A stretch of 64,000 nt of DNA from Chloroflexus sp. Y-396-1 (GTDB taxonomy: Bacteria > Chloroflexota > Chloroflexia > Chloroflexales > Chloroflexaceae), in assembly GCF_000516515.1 (NCBI RefSeq), contig NZ_KI911784.1:3572633-3636632 (forward strand), written 5' to 3'. The notes below the pieces were generated by a model that was not told where the DNA came from, searched no databases, and saw only the letters and a program-made list of their open reading frames with translations. Shown here piece by piece: positions 35,567 to 44,372 of this stretch (positions are counted from its first letter, which is position 1; each line of letters begins with the position of its first letter). Both the position numbers and the translations under genes were made by a program.

Positions 35567-36517
35567 TCACTGCAAGTAGTACACTCGTGGTTCAGTACCA
35601 AGTTCTTCTTTCAAACGCATCACGTTTGGTCTAGCGATCAGTTCGCTTACCAGACTCTCCGGATCGTTGGCATCGCCAAAGAACGTTGCCCGCCCGATAC
35701 ACGTGGTGACACAGGCCGGTAGTTGACCGTTGAGCACCCGATGCATACAGAAGTGACATTTGCGCACATTCCCAACCGGTGAGTCGTGCAGGTCACGCCG
35801 GGCGTGAACCTTGCTATACTCGAAAGTGCTTGTTTGCTCATAACTCACGGCCTGCTCGGCTCCGAGCATCATCGCTGCTGATGGGGTGTTTGCAGTGTAG
35901 GTATAACCAAAGTCGAAGGTGCGGGCTCCGTAGGGGCAGGCGGCAATACAAGCCCGGCAGCCAATGCACTGCTCGTAGTTGACTTCAACAACACCGTGTT
36001 CATTAGTAAAGGTGGCCGAGACCGGACAAACTCCTGTGCACGGTGGATTGTCACATTGCATACATGGACGAGGAATGAAACGTCGACTGACATTTGGATA
36101 GCGACCAATTTCCTCTTCAATAACCGGTCGATACACAACCCCAGGCGGTAACTTGTTCTCGGCCACGCAGGCAATCGTACAGCCATGGCAGCCCACGCAG
36201 GCACGTAAATCGATGACCATTACCCAGCGTCGTTCAGCGACCGGTTTGGTCAATGCACGTAGGAGATCAGTACGCATCCGCTCAAGCTGGTCAATGGGTG
36301 CACCGCTGATCCTGGCAGCACGGAGACGGGCAATTTCCGCTTCGTAGGCAGCCAATGCCTCCTCTGGGGTAAGCATATCGATTGTATCGGTTGGTTTTTC
36401 GGTGATAGCCGATGGTGCTACTGAAGCCACAGCGAGGGCGCCAGCACCGGCTACCAGGGCGCCGAGAAAACCTCGGCGACTCACCGGGATTAAGGGAATA
36501 GTCGGTTGCCGGGACAT
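35567..36517 (-). CDS. Tat-exported 4x[4Fe-4S] electron-transfer subunit (TtrB-like)
   Basis: A 316-residue ferredoxin-type subunit that would carry electrons from the NrfD protein to the molybdoenzyme. The twin-arginine signal [20 protein letters not shown] is at residues 13-32. Sixteen cysteines in four groups are visible: [37 protein letters not shown] and CHFCMHRVL...CVTTC. This arrangement fits PsrB/TtrB/DmsB. Compared with enterobacterial TtrB (about 250 residues) it has an extra helical insert after the signal (residues about 45-95). The start is preceded by a ribosome site AAGGAG and a palindromic control region. It is the first gene of the three-gene enzyme operon. Confidence 0.92.
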   Translation of the reverse strand: MSRQPTIPLIPVSRRGFLGALVAGAGALAVASVAPSAITEKPTDTIDMLTPEEALAAYEAEIARLRAARISGAPIDQLERMRTDLLRALTKPVAERRWVMVIDLRACVGCHGCTIACVAENKLPPGVVYRPVIEEEIGRYPNVSRRFIPRPCMQCDNPPCTGVCPVSATFTNEHGVVEVNYEQCIGCRACIAACPYGARTFDFGYTYTANTPSAAMMLGAEQAVSYEQTSTFEYSKVHARRDLHDSPVGNVRKCHFCMHRVLNGQLPACVTTCIGRATFFGDANDPESLVSELIARPNVMRLKEELGTEPRVYYLQ

Positions 36518-36538
36518 AAGCCAAACTCCTTGTGCAAT

Positions 36539-36564
36539 TCACTATAGTGATGGATGTGACATCC
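36539..36564. promoter_or_regulatory. Two adjacent perfect palindromes before the TtrB-like gene
   Basis: TCACTATAGTGA at 36539-36550 and GGATGTGACATCC at 36552-36564 lie 22 bases upstream of the ATG at 36517. On the minus strand the first contains TATAGT, usable as a -10 element; the second covers the spacer and the edge of the -35 position, where no consensus -35 is found. That is the pattern of an activator-dependent promoter, and the LuxR-type regulator gene is next door. Binding is inferred. Confidence 0.45.
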
Positions 36565-36678
36565 CTACTACCCACACTCTATGAAAAAGACAGCCGTATC
36601 GCTAGCAGGAAAAGTTGGATTCTTGGTAAGGATGGGGTCAGGTTTTTCCTGACAATCTTCTACCGTGCGTAAAGGGAT

Positions 36679-37320
36679 TCAGTTCGCAGTCAGCAGGTGA
36701 TGATCGAGCGCATACTGAACGAGCGCCGCTCGTGATCGCAGGCCGAGTTTTTCCATGCCACGTGTGCGGTACGTTTCTACCGTTTTTGGGCTAAGACTCA
36801 ACTGGTTGGCTATTTCGGCTGCGGTATAGCCGCGTGCTACCAGCAATAGCACTTCCCGTTCACGGTCACTGAGACTCTCCCATGGACTTACCGACGGCGG
36901 TTGGGGCAGAATTCCCTCAAGCAACTGGCGGGTGAGGGCAGGATGGATGTACAACTCGCCACGCAGCACAGCGCGAATAGCCGCAATTAACTCGGTATCG
37001 GCAGCGCGTTTCAAGACATAACCGTGCGCACCGGTAGCTAGCGCCTGCCGCACATAGCCCTCATCATCGTGCATCGTTAGCACGAGAATCCGTGCGTAGG
37101 GTGCTGCTTTCTGAAATGCCGGAATAGCCGATAAACCACTGCCGCCGGTAAGACTGAGATCGAGCAAGATCAGGTCTGGTTGTAGTGTCCTCGCCTGGTT
37201 AAGTGCGGTCTGGACGTCTTCAGCCTCACCAATCACTTGTAGATCAGGTTGGCTGTCAAGCAATAATCGTAAGCCAGCGCGTAACACTGCGTGATCATCG
37301 ACCAGCAGAATGCGGTTCAT
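36679..37320 (-). CDS. NarL/LuxR-type response regulator (TtrR-like)
   Basis: A 213-residue two-component regulator. The receiver domain has the acidic pair (VDDH), phosphoacceptor Asp54 (LILLDLSLTGG), the conserved Thr (VLTMHDDEG) and Lys (YVLKRAADTE). The C-terminal HTH spans about residues 148-210 (LSDREREVLLLVARGYTAAEIA, LSLSPKTVETYR). The ATG at 37320 lies inside the histidine kinase gene (26-base overlap) and has GGGAGGG upstream, so translation is probably coupled. It is the likely activator of the Fe-S/NrfD/Mo operon that starts 161 bases downstream. Confidence 0.94.
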   Translation of the reverse strand: MNRILLVDDHAVLRAGLRLLLDSQPDLQVIGEAEDVQTALNQARTLQPDLILLDLSLTGGSGLSAIPAFQKAAPYARILVLTMHDDEGYVRQALATGAHGYVLKRAADTELIAAIRAVLRGELYIHPALTRQLLEGILPQPPSVSPWESLSDREREVLLLVARGYTAAEIANQLSLSPKTVETYRTRGMEKLGLRSRAALVQYALDHHLLTAN

Positions 37321-38773
37321 CGCAGCCCTCCCTCGTGGGTGGTAAAGGTATTTCGACGTACAACGTCGTGCCATGTCCGGGAGCCGACTCGATGATGAGC
37401 TGACCGTTCAAGAGTTCGGCTCGTTCGCGAATCCCGTTCAGACCGAGGTGACCATCACCGTGGATGTTATCAGGATCGAACCCACATCCGTCATCTTCAA
37501 TAATTGCCCGCACTCGATCAGATCGGCGTTCAATGACAACACTGGCAGTTGTAGCGTGAGCGTGGCGGATCACATTGGTTAATGCTTCCTGAACAATGCG
37601 GTAGAGCGCGGTTTCCACAACCGGCATCAGGCGAACATTGTCTAGACCAATGAGGGCTAGATCGATCGTGAGTTTACTACGAGCGCGACAATCGGCTACA
37701 TAGCGTTGTAGGGCAGCCGCTAATCCAAGATCATCAAGGACACTTGGCCGTAACTGGCGGGCCAGTGCGTGCAAATCATTGAGAACTTGTCCTACAATCC
37801 CGCGTAAATCATCTACTTGTTGCTTAAGGTCTGGTAAGCGGTAACGATCGGCCAATGAGCGTAATCCAATAAGGAGCGAGGTTAACGCCTGACTAGTGCT
37901 ATCATGCAATTCACGGGCAATTCGCTTACGTTCTTCCTCTTGGGCAGTAATGATTTGCGCTACATATTGAGTTCGTATCTGCTCACGCTCGGCTCGTTCA
38001 CGTTCAGCCTGAGCCAGCGCGTCGCTCATAGCGTTGAACGCATCGGTGAGCGCACCGATTTCATCATTTGCCCAACGCCTGGCGCGTTGGCTGAAATCAC
38101 CCTGAGCGACAGCTTTTGTTAGTTCTACCAACTGCAAGATCGGACGAGTAAGAATCCAGGTGAGGAAGGCCGCAGCGGTGATCCCGATCGCTGCGACCAT
38201 GACTGTGGTTAGAAGCAACTGACCGGTAACGGTCGTAACAGTCCGTTCGCGAGCAGCAAGCGACAGGCCAACTCGGGCGATACCAGCCCGACCGTCAAAG
38301 ATTGGTACGGCGGTATCCCAAATGTCGCCTTCATCGGTTGTCAGTAATATGCTACGATGATGTTCTTGCGCTGTAACCGTATTGGCATCGCGTAGACCGA
38401 CCGGAAAACCACTTCCAAATGTATGGGCAACAATTGTTCCCTCTGAGTCGATGATGAATGCGTAACGTACATCAGGATTATTGATCTGTGTATCGCGCAG
38501 CAGGCGGAACAGACCATAATAATCCTGCATCAGTACCAGATCGGTTGCTCGTGCCGCCAGATCACGGCCTATTGCCACCGAACGCTCGTAGGTCTGAGAC
38601 GTGAGGGTTTGTTCTAGCAGCAGCCGAACTTCAATGGTTGCAGCCACACCCATCAGGATGACCAGGCCCAGCACGATGCCCAGGATTTTGGCGCGAATGT
38701 TGACCGCACCAAGAACATCCCAGGCTCTCGTGAACCAAATGATGAGACGATGTTGCGCGTATTTTGCATTCAT
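37295..38773 (-). CDS. Membrane histidine kinase (HAMP, HisKA_3, HATPase)
   Basis: A 492-residue sensor kinase. TM1 is at about residues 27-48; an extracytoplasmic domain of about 130 residues follows (YYGLFRLLRD, YAFIIDSEGTIVAHTFG); TM2 is at about 181-207; HAMP runs to about 260. The dimerisation helix has the phosphoacceptor His290 in KRIARELHDSTSQALTSL, typical of NarX/DegS-type kinases. The ATPase domain has N-box and G-box elements (EALTNVIRHAHA, IEDDGCGFDPD, GHLGLNGIRERAE, GHGTTL). Its ATG overlaps the stop of the PhnD-like gene by four bases (ATGA). In enterobacterial TtrS a PhnD-like domain is fused to the kinase; here it is a separate protein. Confidence 0.93.
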   Translation of the reverse strand: MNAKYAQHRLIIWFTRAWDVLGAVNIRAKILGIVLGLVILMGVAATIEVRLLLEQTLTSQTYERSVAIGRDLAARATDLVLMQDYYGLFRLLRDTQINNPDVRYAFIIDSEGTIVAHTFGSGFPVGLRDANTVTAQEHHRSILLTTDEGDIWDTAVPIFDGRAGIARVGLSLAARERTVTTVTGQLLLTTVMVAAIGITAAAFLTWILTRPILQLVELTKAVAQGDFSQRARRWANDEIGALTDAFNAMSDALAQAERERAEREQIRTQYVAQIITAQEEERKRIARELHDSTSQALTSLLIGLRSLADRYRLPDLKQQVDDLRGIVGQVLNDLHALARQLRPSVLDDLGLAAALQRYVADCRARSKLTIDLALIGLDNVRLMPVVETALYRIVQEALTNVIRHAHATTASVVIERRSDRVRAIIEDDGCGFDPDNIHGDGHLGLNGIRERAELLNGQLIIESAPGHGTTLYVEIPLPPTREGCDEPHSAGR

Positions 38774-39687
38774 GGCGATAATAATCCTACCCGTGATCGT
38801 AACAGGCGAGCGCTGGCATAGGCAGCATCATCGATCATGACAAACCGCTCGATACCCAGTTCTGCCAGCGCTCTTTGCGCTAACGGTGATGGATCGTCGG
38901 CCATCCTTAGCAGAATGTTCTGTAATTCGACGCGCAACTGCGGGCGTACTCCTGAACCGACTACCACTGGTGGAATCCCAAAAGGGGGTGAGGTGTGAAT
39001 AACTTTTACCTTACTTCGCAGTTCAGGATTACGCTTAACCGCAAAATCAAAGACGAGGCTATCAACTGAAGCACCGTCGGCTAAATTATTGGCAACAGCT
39101 TCAATCGCTGTATCATGTGTGTAAGTGAAAAAAGTGTTACGAAAGAACGTCTCAGGAACTTCACCCAACTCCTGAATCAGTGCTGTTGGGTACACTCGCC
39201 CGCTAAATGACGTGGGATCGGTAAACGCAAACACCTTATCGCGCAAATCAGCCATCGTTTGGGCCGAACTATTCGCTGGCACAATTAAGAGGGAATGGTA
39301 ACTGGTTTCACCATTGACCTGCGGCGCCACTAACAGGCTCATCCCGTAGCGGTCGCGGCCATCAATATAGGCACTGGTACAGACGAACGCAACATCAACT
39401 TCGTTCCGCCCGATCAATTCATTGGTTTCGGTATAAGTACGGCGCTGAATGAGAATAACCTGACGACCCAATCGGGTGCTCAAGTAGTCAAGCAGTGGCT
39501 GATAGCTTTGCACTGTTCCCTGTGGTGAAATAACCGAAGCTACCGACACGCGCAAAGGTGGTGACGTGACAGGCGTCGGCGCCGGTAGCGGTTCGAGATG
39601 GTTGAGCCGGATCGGCGTTGTGGTCGCTGCCTGACAACCGCTCAACATGAACAAGGCGAGAAAGATATAGAGAAGATAATGGTTCAT
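38770..39687 (-). CDS. PhnD-like periplasmic binding lipoprotein (sensor component)
   Basis: A 305-residue lipoprotein with signal peptide and lipobox LSGC (Cys18), a Pro/Thr-rich linker, then a phosphate/phosphonate-type (PhnD) solute-binding domain: PLRVSVASVISPQGTVQSYQPLLDYLSTRL, DVAFVCTSAYIDGRDRYGM, FTDPTSFSGRVYP, TAIEAVANNLADGASVDSLV. No ABC permease or ATPase genes are nearby. Instead it overlaps the histidine kinase gene by four bases. This places it as the ligand-binding input of the two-component system rather than a transporter part. The ligand might be a sulfur oxyanion such as tetrathionate; this is inference. Confidence 0.85.
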   Translation of the reverse strand: MNHYLLYIFLALFMLSGCQAATTTPIRLNHLEPLPAPTPVTSPPLRVSVASVISPQGTVQSYQPLLDYLSTRLGRQVILIQRRTYTETNELIGRNEVDVAFVCTSAYIDGRDRYGMSLLVAPQVNGETSYHSLLIVPANSSAQTMADLRDKVFAFTDPTSFSGRVYPTALIQELGEVPETFFRNTFFTYTHDTAIEAVANNLADGASVDSLVFDFAVKRNPELRSKVKVIHTSPPFGIPPVVVGSGVRPQLRVELQNILLRMADDPSPLAQRALAELGIERFVMIDDAAYASARLLRSRVGLLSP

Positions 39688-39992
39688 AGTCGTTGCTCTG
39701 CCATTCTTTGTGACGAATCGATCATATCACCGAGCAGCCGATCCGAATCGAAAGAGATCGTAACCGACGGTAAATATGCTGTGTTTGTTATTAATCCTTT
39801 CGTTTCACCGGTCCCCATTCCTTGCTAGGGGCTTATCCGACAAAGTCTTGTTGCAGGAAAGGGATGCGGCCTGTAGAGGCACTACACCATCACGCTTTTA
39901 TAGACTCTATCGCCCGCCAAAGTAAAGTATGGTAAGATAGCGCGCTAGTGAAGCACATCAACGCTTGCTTACAACTTGATGGAGGAAACAGT
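39688..39992. other. Intergenic between divergent sensor operon and fabI
   Basis: About 305 bases that must hold the promoters of the PhnD-like gene (minus strand) and fabI (plus strand). TAAGAT near 39933 could be the fabI -10. No gene, repeat or clear operator is seen. Confidence 0.4.
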
Positions 39993-40775
39993 ATGGGCCT
40001 GATGGAAGGAAAGAAAGGCCTGATCCTTGGTGTAGCCAATGATCGCTCGATTGCGTGGGGCATTGCGCAGGCCTTGCATCGCGAGGGCGCTACTATCGGC
40101 TTCACCTACTTGGGTGAGGCACTCGAACGACGGGTACGACCACTTGCCGAAAGCCTGAACTCACCACTCATCGTGCCGTGTGATGTCGCACACGATGAAG
40201 AGATCGCTGCTTTAATGGAGCGTGCCCGTGAAACCTTTGGTCAGATCGATTTTCTCGTTCATGCCATTGCTTTCGCCAACAAAGAGGAATTAAGCGGCAC
40301 CATTCTCAACACTACCCGTGAAGGATTCCGCATCGCCCTCGAAATCAGTGCCTATTCGCTGATCGCTCTGGTGAAAGCGGCTGAACCAATTTTCGCCCCT
40401 AACGCCAGTGTGTTAACGTTAACCTACCATGGCTCCCGTCAGGTCATTGGCAGCTACAATGTGATGGGTGTCGCCAAAGCAGCACTTGAGGCCAGCGTCC
40501 GCTATCTGGCTGCCGGCCTTGGCCCGCGTGGCATTCGAGTCAATGCCATCAGCGCTGGCCCTATCCGTACTCTGGCTGCCAGCGGTATCGCCAATTTCCG
40601 CAGTCTGCACAAACAATTTGCCGAATATGCCCCCCTCCGCCGTCATGTCACGATTGAGGATGTTGGCAACGCTGCCCTCTACCTCTGTTCGCCGCTGGCG
40701 GCAGGCGTTACCGGCGAGATTCATTACGTCGATGCCGGGTTTAATGTGGTTGTGCCGGGGAGCGGTGAAGAGTAG
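39993..40775 (+). CDS. fabI: Enoyl-[acyl-carrier-protein] reductase (FabI)
   Basis: A 260-residue short-chain dehydrogenase-like enzyme that performs the last step of each fatty acid elongation cycle. FabI-specific features are GLILGVANDRSIAWGIAQAL at the N-terminus (cofactor loop), LVHAIAFANKEEL, and the catalytic Tyr-x6-Lys in SYNVMGVAKAALE. The C-terminal half carries ISAGPIRTLAASGI, the substrate-loop signature. GGAGG lies nine bases before the chosen ATG at 39993. It uses NADH or NADPH, not predictable here. It may be cotranscribed with the receiver-like gene 60 bases downstream. Confidence 0.96.
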   Translation: MGLMEGKKGLILGVANDRSIAWGIAQALHREGATIGFTYLGEALERRVRPLAESLNSPLIVPCDVAHDEEIAALMERARETFGQIDFLVHAIAFANKEELSGTILNTTREGFRIALEISAYSLIALVKAAEPIFAPNASVLTLTYHGSRQVIGSYNVMGVAKAALEASVRYLAAGLGPRGIRVNAISAGPIRTLAASGIANFRSLHKQFAEYAPLRRHVTIEDVGNAALYLCSPLAAGVTGEIHYVDAGFNVVVPGSGEE

Positions 40776-40835
40776 CACTTCCCTCAACAGTGTGCTACAA
40801 TGAAAGCGTATGCGCACTGCGATGCGGAGGATAGA

Positions 40836-41192
40836 ATGGGAGAGGTTGCAATCGTATCAACCGATAGCACGACCGCCGATCGGCTCGCTGCGATAGTAGC
40901 AGCACAAGACTTCCGCGTGATCACTTGTACCCCCGATGCGCTGCCGGCAGCGCTCCCGGCGTTGTTTATCGTGGTGATGCCGGCATTAGCCTCGCCCGAA
41001 GAGCAGGTTATTGAACAGCTTCGTGCGAATGAAACGACGGCGAACATTCCGATCGTGATCGTCAGTGGGTTGCCGATGAACGAGTTACAATCGGTTCCTT
41101 ACGCTAGTGATTGGACGATTGCGATTGTTCCTGAACCGGTTGAGGAGAAGGTTTTGATCGATACAATTCATTTTTTGCTGGGCAAAGAGTAA
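40836..41192 (+). CDS. Receiver-like protein lacking the phosphoacceptor Asp
   Basis: A 118-residue protein with the alternating beta/alpha pattern of a CheY-type receiver: VAIVSTDSTTADRLAAIV, ALFIVVMPALASPEEQVIEQL, IPIVIVSGLPMNEL and IAIVPEPVEEKVLIDTI. The acidic pair after strand 1 is reduced to TDS, and the position where the phosphorylated Asp should follow strand 3 is occupied by hydrophobic residues (FIVVMPAL). It is therefore a pseudo-receiver that probably cannot be phosphorylated in the usual way. GGAGG precedes the ATG at 40836. It lies directly after fabI and ends at a strong bidirectional terminator. Confidence 0.65.
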   Translation: MGEVAIVSTDSTTADRLAAIVAAQDFRVITCTPDALPAALPALFIVVMPALASPEEQVIEQLRANETTANIPIVIVSGLPMNELQSVPYASDWTIAIVPEPVEEKVLIDTIHFLLGKE

Positions 41193-41209
41193 TGCTCACG
41201 CTAGATGAT

Positions 41210-41243
41210 AGGGGCAGGTTACTAAAACCTGCCCCTGTTTGTT
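41210..41243. terminator. Bidirectional terminator between receiver-like gene and nuoN
   Basis: AGGGGCAGGTT (41210-41220) pairs perfectly with AACCTGCCCCT (41226-41236) around ACTAA, followed by GTTTGTT on the plus strand. It lies 17 bases after the plus-strand stop and 28 bases beyond the nuoN stop, so it likely ends the complex I transcript as well. Confidence 0.88.
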
Positions 41244-41271
41244 GTACACGAACCCTCACTTCAGTATCGCA

Positions 41272-42741
41272 TCAGCCCCCTAGTGCGACCGCTGAACGTT
41301 CGACTAGCGCAAAGATCGGAGCCGGGATCAAGCCAATGATGATTGTGCCTGCTGCTGCTACGACAATATCGATGGTGAGACCACGATTAAGTTCAGGCGC
41401 AGGTTCTCCCTCTGGCTCGGTCATAAACATCCGAATGATGACACGCAGGTAGAAGAAAGCTGCAATCGCGCTCGTTAGGACACCGACCAGCGCCAGCCAT
41501 GGTAATCCTCCTTCCCAGGCTGCGGTCAGCGCATAGAACTTCGCCATAAATCCGGCAGTCGGCGGTACTCCAGCCAGCGAGAACATAAAGATCGCCATTG
41601 CTACAGCCAGCAACGGCTGACGCTGATACAGACCGGCGAAATCGTCGAGTTGCCATGCCTCTTCACCCTGATGCTCTAGGGCAATCAATACCGCGAATGC
41701 ACCCAGATTGCTCAGGGCATAAACCAGGATGTAAAAAATGAACGCTTCTGGACCACGCTGTTCACCGGCAACCATCACACCTAGCATGACATAACCGGCA
41801 TGGCCGATGCTAGAGTAGGCTAGCATGCGCTTGACATCCATCTGGGCAATGGCCCCCAGGTTGCCGACCACCATGGTCAATGCGGTCAGACCGGCCAGTA
41901 CCGGTAACCAGTATTCGTTTAATGTCGGTAATGCCTCGAACAGCAGGCGAACCAGTGCTGCCAGCGCTCCACCTTTCGTGCCCACACTCATGAAGGCAGC
42001 TACCGGAGTCGGCGAACCCTGGTAGACATCGGGTATCCACATGTGAAATGGCGCCAGCGCAGCCTTGAATGAGAAGGCGATCAAGACCATTGCTGCCCCA
42101 CCCAGCAAGAGGGTCAGGTTCGTGTCACCTAAATCACGACCGGCAGCGTAAGCGCCGATTTCACTCAGCCGGGTCGAGCCGGTTGCACCAAAGATCAACG
42201 CAATACCGTAAACGAAGAAGCCAGCCGCGAACGCACCCAACACCAGATACTTCATCGCTGCTTCTTCTGAGGTCAGGCGCGGATAGGCAAAACCGGTCAG
42301 AATGTAGAGCGTGATCGAGAGTGTCTCGATTCCCAGGAAGAGAACGATCAGATCGGCGCCCTGCGCTAACAGGATCATCCCGCTGACCGCAAACATAATA
42401 AGTGGGTAATACTCGCCCTGCTCTATATCTTGGCACGGTAGATAGTCGAGCGACATGGTGATGCTCAAGATACCGATCAGCAAAAAGACCCAGGTGAGCG
42501 TCAGTGCAAAGGGATCGAGGCGTACCATACCGCCAAACGTGCTCCCGCTCACTCCCCAGAGTGGCAGCCCGACCAGACCGGCCACCACCAGACCGGCAAT
42601 CGCCAAATAGCCGGTGAGCTTCTTACGCCCAACCGGGATAAAGAAGGTGTCAACCAATAATAGGCCGGTTGCCCACGTTACCACTACCAAAAGGGGCGCT
42701 ATCAATGCCAGATCCACCGGCGGGATCGTCAATGCTTCCAT
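41272..42741 (-). CDS. nuoN: NADH-quinone oxidoreductase subunit N
   Basis: A 489-residue antiporter-like proton-pumping subunit of complex I with about 14 hydrophobic helices. It carries the expected functional lysine/glutamate helices (FLGIETLSITLYILTGF, APFHMWIPDVYQGSPTPV, MLAYSSIGHAGYVMLG). The ATG at 42741 was chosen because GAGGAGGAAG precedes it; the frame upstream to 42774 is Cys/Glu-rich and not NuoN-like. It is the last gene of the nuo operon. Confidence 0.95.
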   Translation of the reverse strand: MEALTIPPVDLALIAPLLVVVTWATGLLLVDTFFIPVGRKKLTGYLAIAGLVVAGLVGLPLWGVSGSTFGGMVRLDPFALTLTWVFLLIGILSITMSLDYLPCQDIEQGEYYPLIMFAVSGMILLAQGADLIVLFLGIETLSITLYILTGFAYPRLTSEEAAMKYLVLGAFAAGFFVYGIALIFGATGSTRLSEIGAYAAGRDLGDTNLTLLLGGAAMVLIAFSFKAALAPFHMWIPDVYQGSPTPVAAFMSVGTKGGALAALVRLLFEALPTLNEYWLPVLAGLTALTMVVGNLGAIAQMDVKRMLAYSSIGHAGYVMLGVMVAGEQRGPEAFIFYILVYALSNLGAFAVLIALEHQGEEAWQLDDFAGLYQRQPLLAVAMAIFMFSLAGVPPTAGFMAKFYALTAAWEGGLPWLALVGVLTSAIAAFFYLRVIIRMFMTEPEGEPAPELNRGLTIDIVVAAAGTIIIGLIPAPIFALVERSAVALGG

Positions 42742-42788
42742 TCGTTCTTCCTCCTCGCCTGGGCAAAAACACAATGATTTACTGATGA

Positions 42789-44366
42789 TTACCGCCCGGC
42801 TACTTGTGCCATCAAGTCAGCAACCAGCACCGTCACGCTGTACTGCATCCCGGCAAAGAAGAGCGCCGGATAGATACCAATCCCGACAATTGGGATACTC
42901 AATAAGGCAAAAGCGGTTAACTCCCGTCGATTCAAATCGGGAAGATGAGCGTTCGCCGGATGCGAAACCTCACCCATAAAAATAGAGCGGAACAGTTTAA
43001 GCAGATACGCTGCTGCTAACACAACACCACCGACCGCAAAGATAACGTAGACCCACCCTAAGATCGGCGAGCGGAAGGCGCCGGTAATGATGGTAAATTC
43101 ACCCACAAACCCATTAAGCCCCGGTAAGCCGGCTGAGGAGAGGGCTATCAGTAAGCTGAATGCAGCATAGATCGGCATCACCTTCCACAACCCGCCAAAC
43201 TCGGCCAGTTCACGGGTGTGGCGTCGCTCGTACAGTACCCCTACCATAAGGAAGAGCGCGCTGGTACTGAGTCCGTGGTTGACCATTTGTAAGATTGCCC
43301 CGCTGATCCCTTCTGCGTTAAGGGCAAAGATGCCCAGTACCACAAAACCCATATGGCTGACCGACGAGTATGCCACCAGCTTTTTCATGTCTGACTGGGC
43401 AAAGGCAACGGCTGCGCCGTATATGATGCCGATCACCGCTAAAATCGCTAATGCCGGTGCTGCCCATTGTGCTGCTGCCGGAAAAAGGGTAAGATTATAG
43501 CGAATAAGACCATACCCACCCAGCTTGAGCAAAACACCGGCCAGAACAACTGAACCGGCAGTTGGTGCCTCAACATGTGCATCGGGCAACCAGGTGTGAA
43601 ACGGCCAGAGCGGAACTTTCACGGCAAAGGCTAGAAAGAAAGCACCAAACAGCAGGCGCTCGGTTACAGTGTCGAGCGTAAACCGGCCGGCCCGCAGATC
43701 ACTGACAAACTGGCCAAAGCTGAACGTTCCGCGAAAGTCGGGTTCAAAAGCAGTTATCGCATCGCGGTGCAGGATATGCAGCGCAATCAGGGCCAGGAGC
43801 ATGAGCACCGATCCGGAAAACGTGTAGAGGAAAAATTTACGTGCCGCATAGATTCGGTTTTGGCTCCCCCAGATACCAATCAGAAATGTCATCGGAATAA
43901 GCGTAAATTCCCAGAAGAGGTAAAACAACAGCAGGTCTTGGGCGATAAAGACCCCAATCATCGCTGTCTGTAAGATGAGGAGTAGAATCTGGAAGTTGCG
44001 TACATCTTTGTGTACCGAATCCCAGGTTGAGAGCACCACAATCGGGCCGAGAAACGTGGTCAGCATCACCAGCCAGAGGCTAATGCCATCAATTCCGAGG
44101 CTGTAGGTCGCTCCCACAATCGGGAGCCAGGGAAGTTCTTCGACGAATTGCATTGCCGGTGGCGCACCAACAACTGCTACCTGAAAAGGATTCGTCTCGA
44201 AACGCAGTGGCAGGATCAGGGAGAGAACAAAACCGATCACCATTGTTGTCAGCGACACCCGGCGGGCCAGCTCAGGATTCGTCCGCGGTACGAACAAGAG
44301 CACCAGCGCTCCGACTGTCGGCAGCCAGAGAATGAGCGAGAGGAGTGGAAAGCCTAACTGATTCAT
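42789..44366 (-). CDS. nuoM: NADH-quinone oxidoreductase subunit M
   Basis: A 525-residue antiporter-like subunit of complex I. Characteristic segments are SLGIDGISLWLVMLTTFLGP, LFYLFWEFTLIPMTFLIGIWG, KVPLWPFHTWLPDAHVEAPT and KKLVAYSSVSHMGFVVLGIF; the Glu and Lys needed for proton transfer are present. A 210-base gap separates it from nuoL, the longest inside the operon, and its ribosome site (GAGGGAG) can pair with an upstream complementary segment. Confidence 0.96.
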   Translation of the reverse strand: MNQLGFPLLSLILWLPTVGALVLLFVPRTNPELARRVSLTTMVIGFVLSLILPLRFETNPFQVAVVGAPPAMQFVEELPWLPIVGATYSLGIDGISLWLVMLTTFLGPIVVLSTWDSVHKDVRNFQILLLILQTAMIGVFIAQDLLLFYLFWEFTLIPMTFLIGIWGSQNRIYAARKFFLYTFSGSVLMLLALIALHILHRDAITAFEPDFRGTFSFGQFVSDLRAGRFTLDTVTERLLFGAFFLAFAVKVPLWPFHTWLPDAHVEAPTAGSVVLAGVLLKLGGYGLIRYNLTLFPAAAQWAAPALAILAVIGIIYGAAVAFAQSDMKKLVAYSSVSHMGFVVLGIFALNAEGISGAILQMVNHGLSTSALFLMVGVLYERRHTRELAEFGGLWKVMPIYAAFSLLIALSSAGLPGLNGFVGEFTIITGAFRSPILGWVYVIFAVGGVVLAAAYLLKLFRSIFMGEVSHPANAHLPDLNRRELTAFALLSIPIVGIGIYPALFFAGMQYSVTVLVADLMAQVAGR

Positions 44367-44372
44367 AACGCT

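Noticed and set aside
38770-39687. Phosphonate ABC transporter
   Set aside because: The PhnD-like protein has no permease or ATPase genes nearby and overlaps a histidine kinase gene, so a sensing role fits better.
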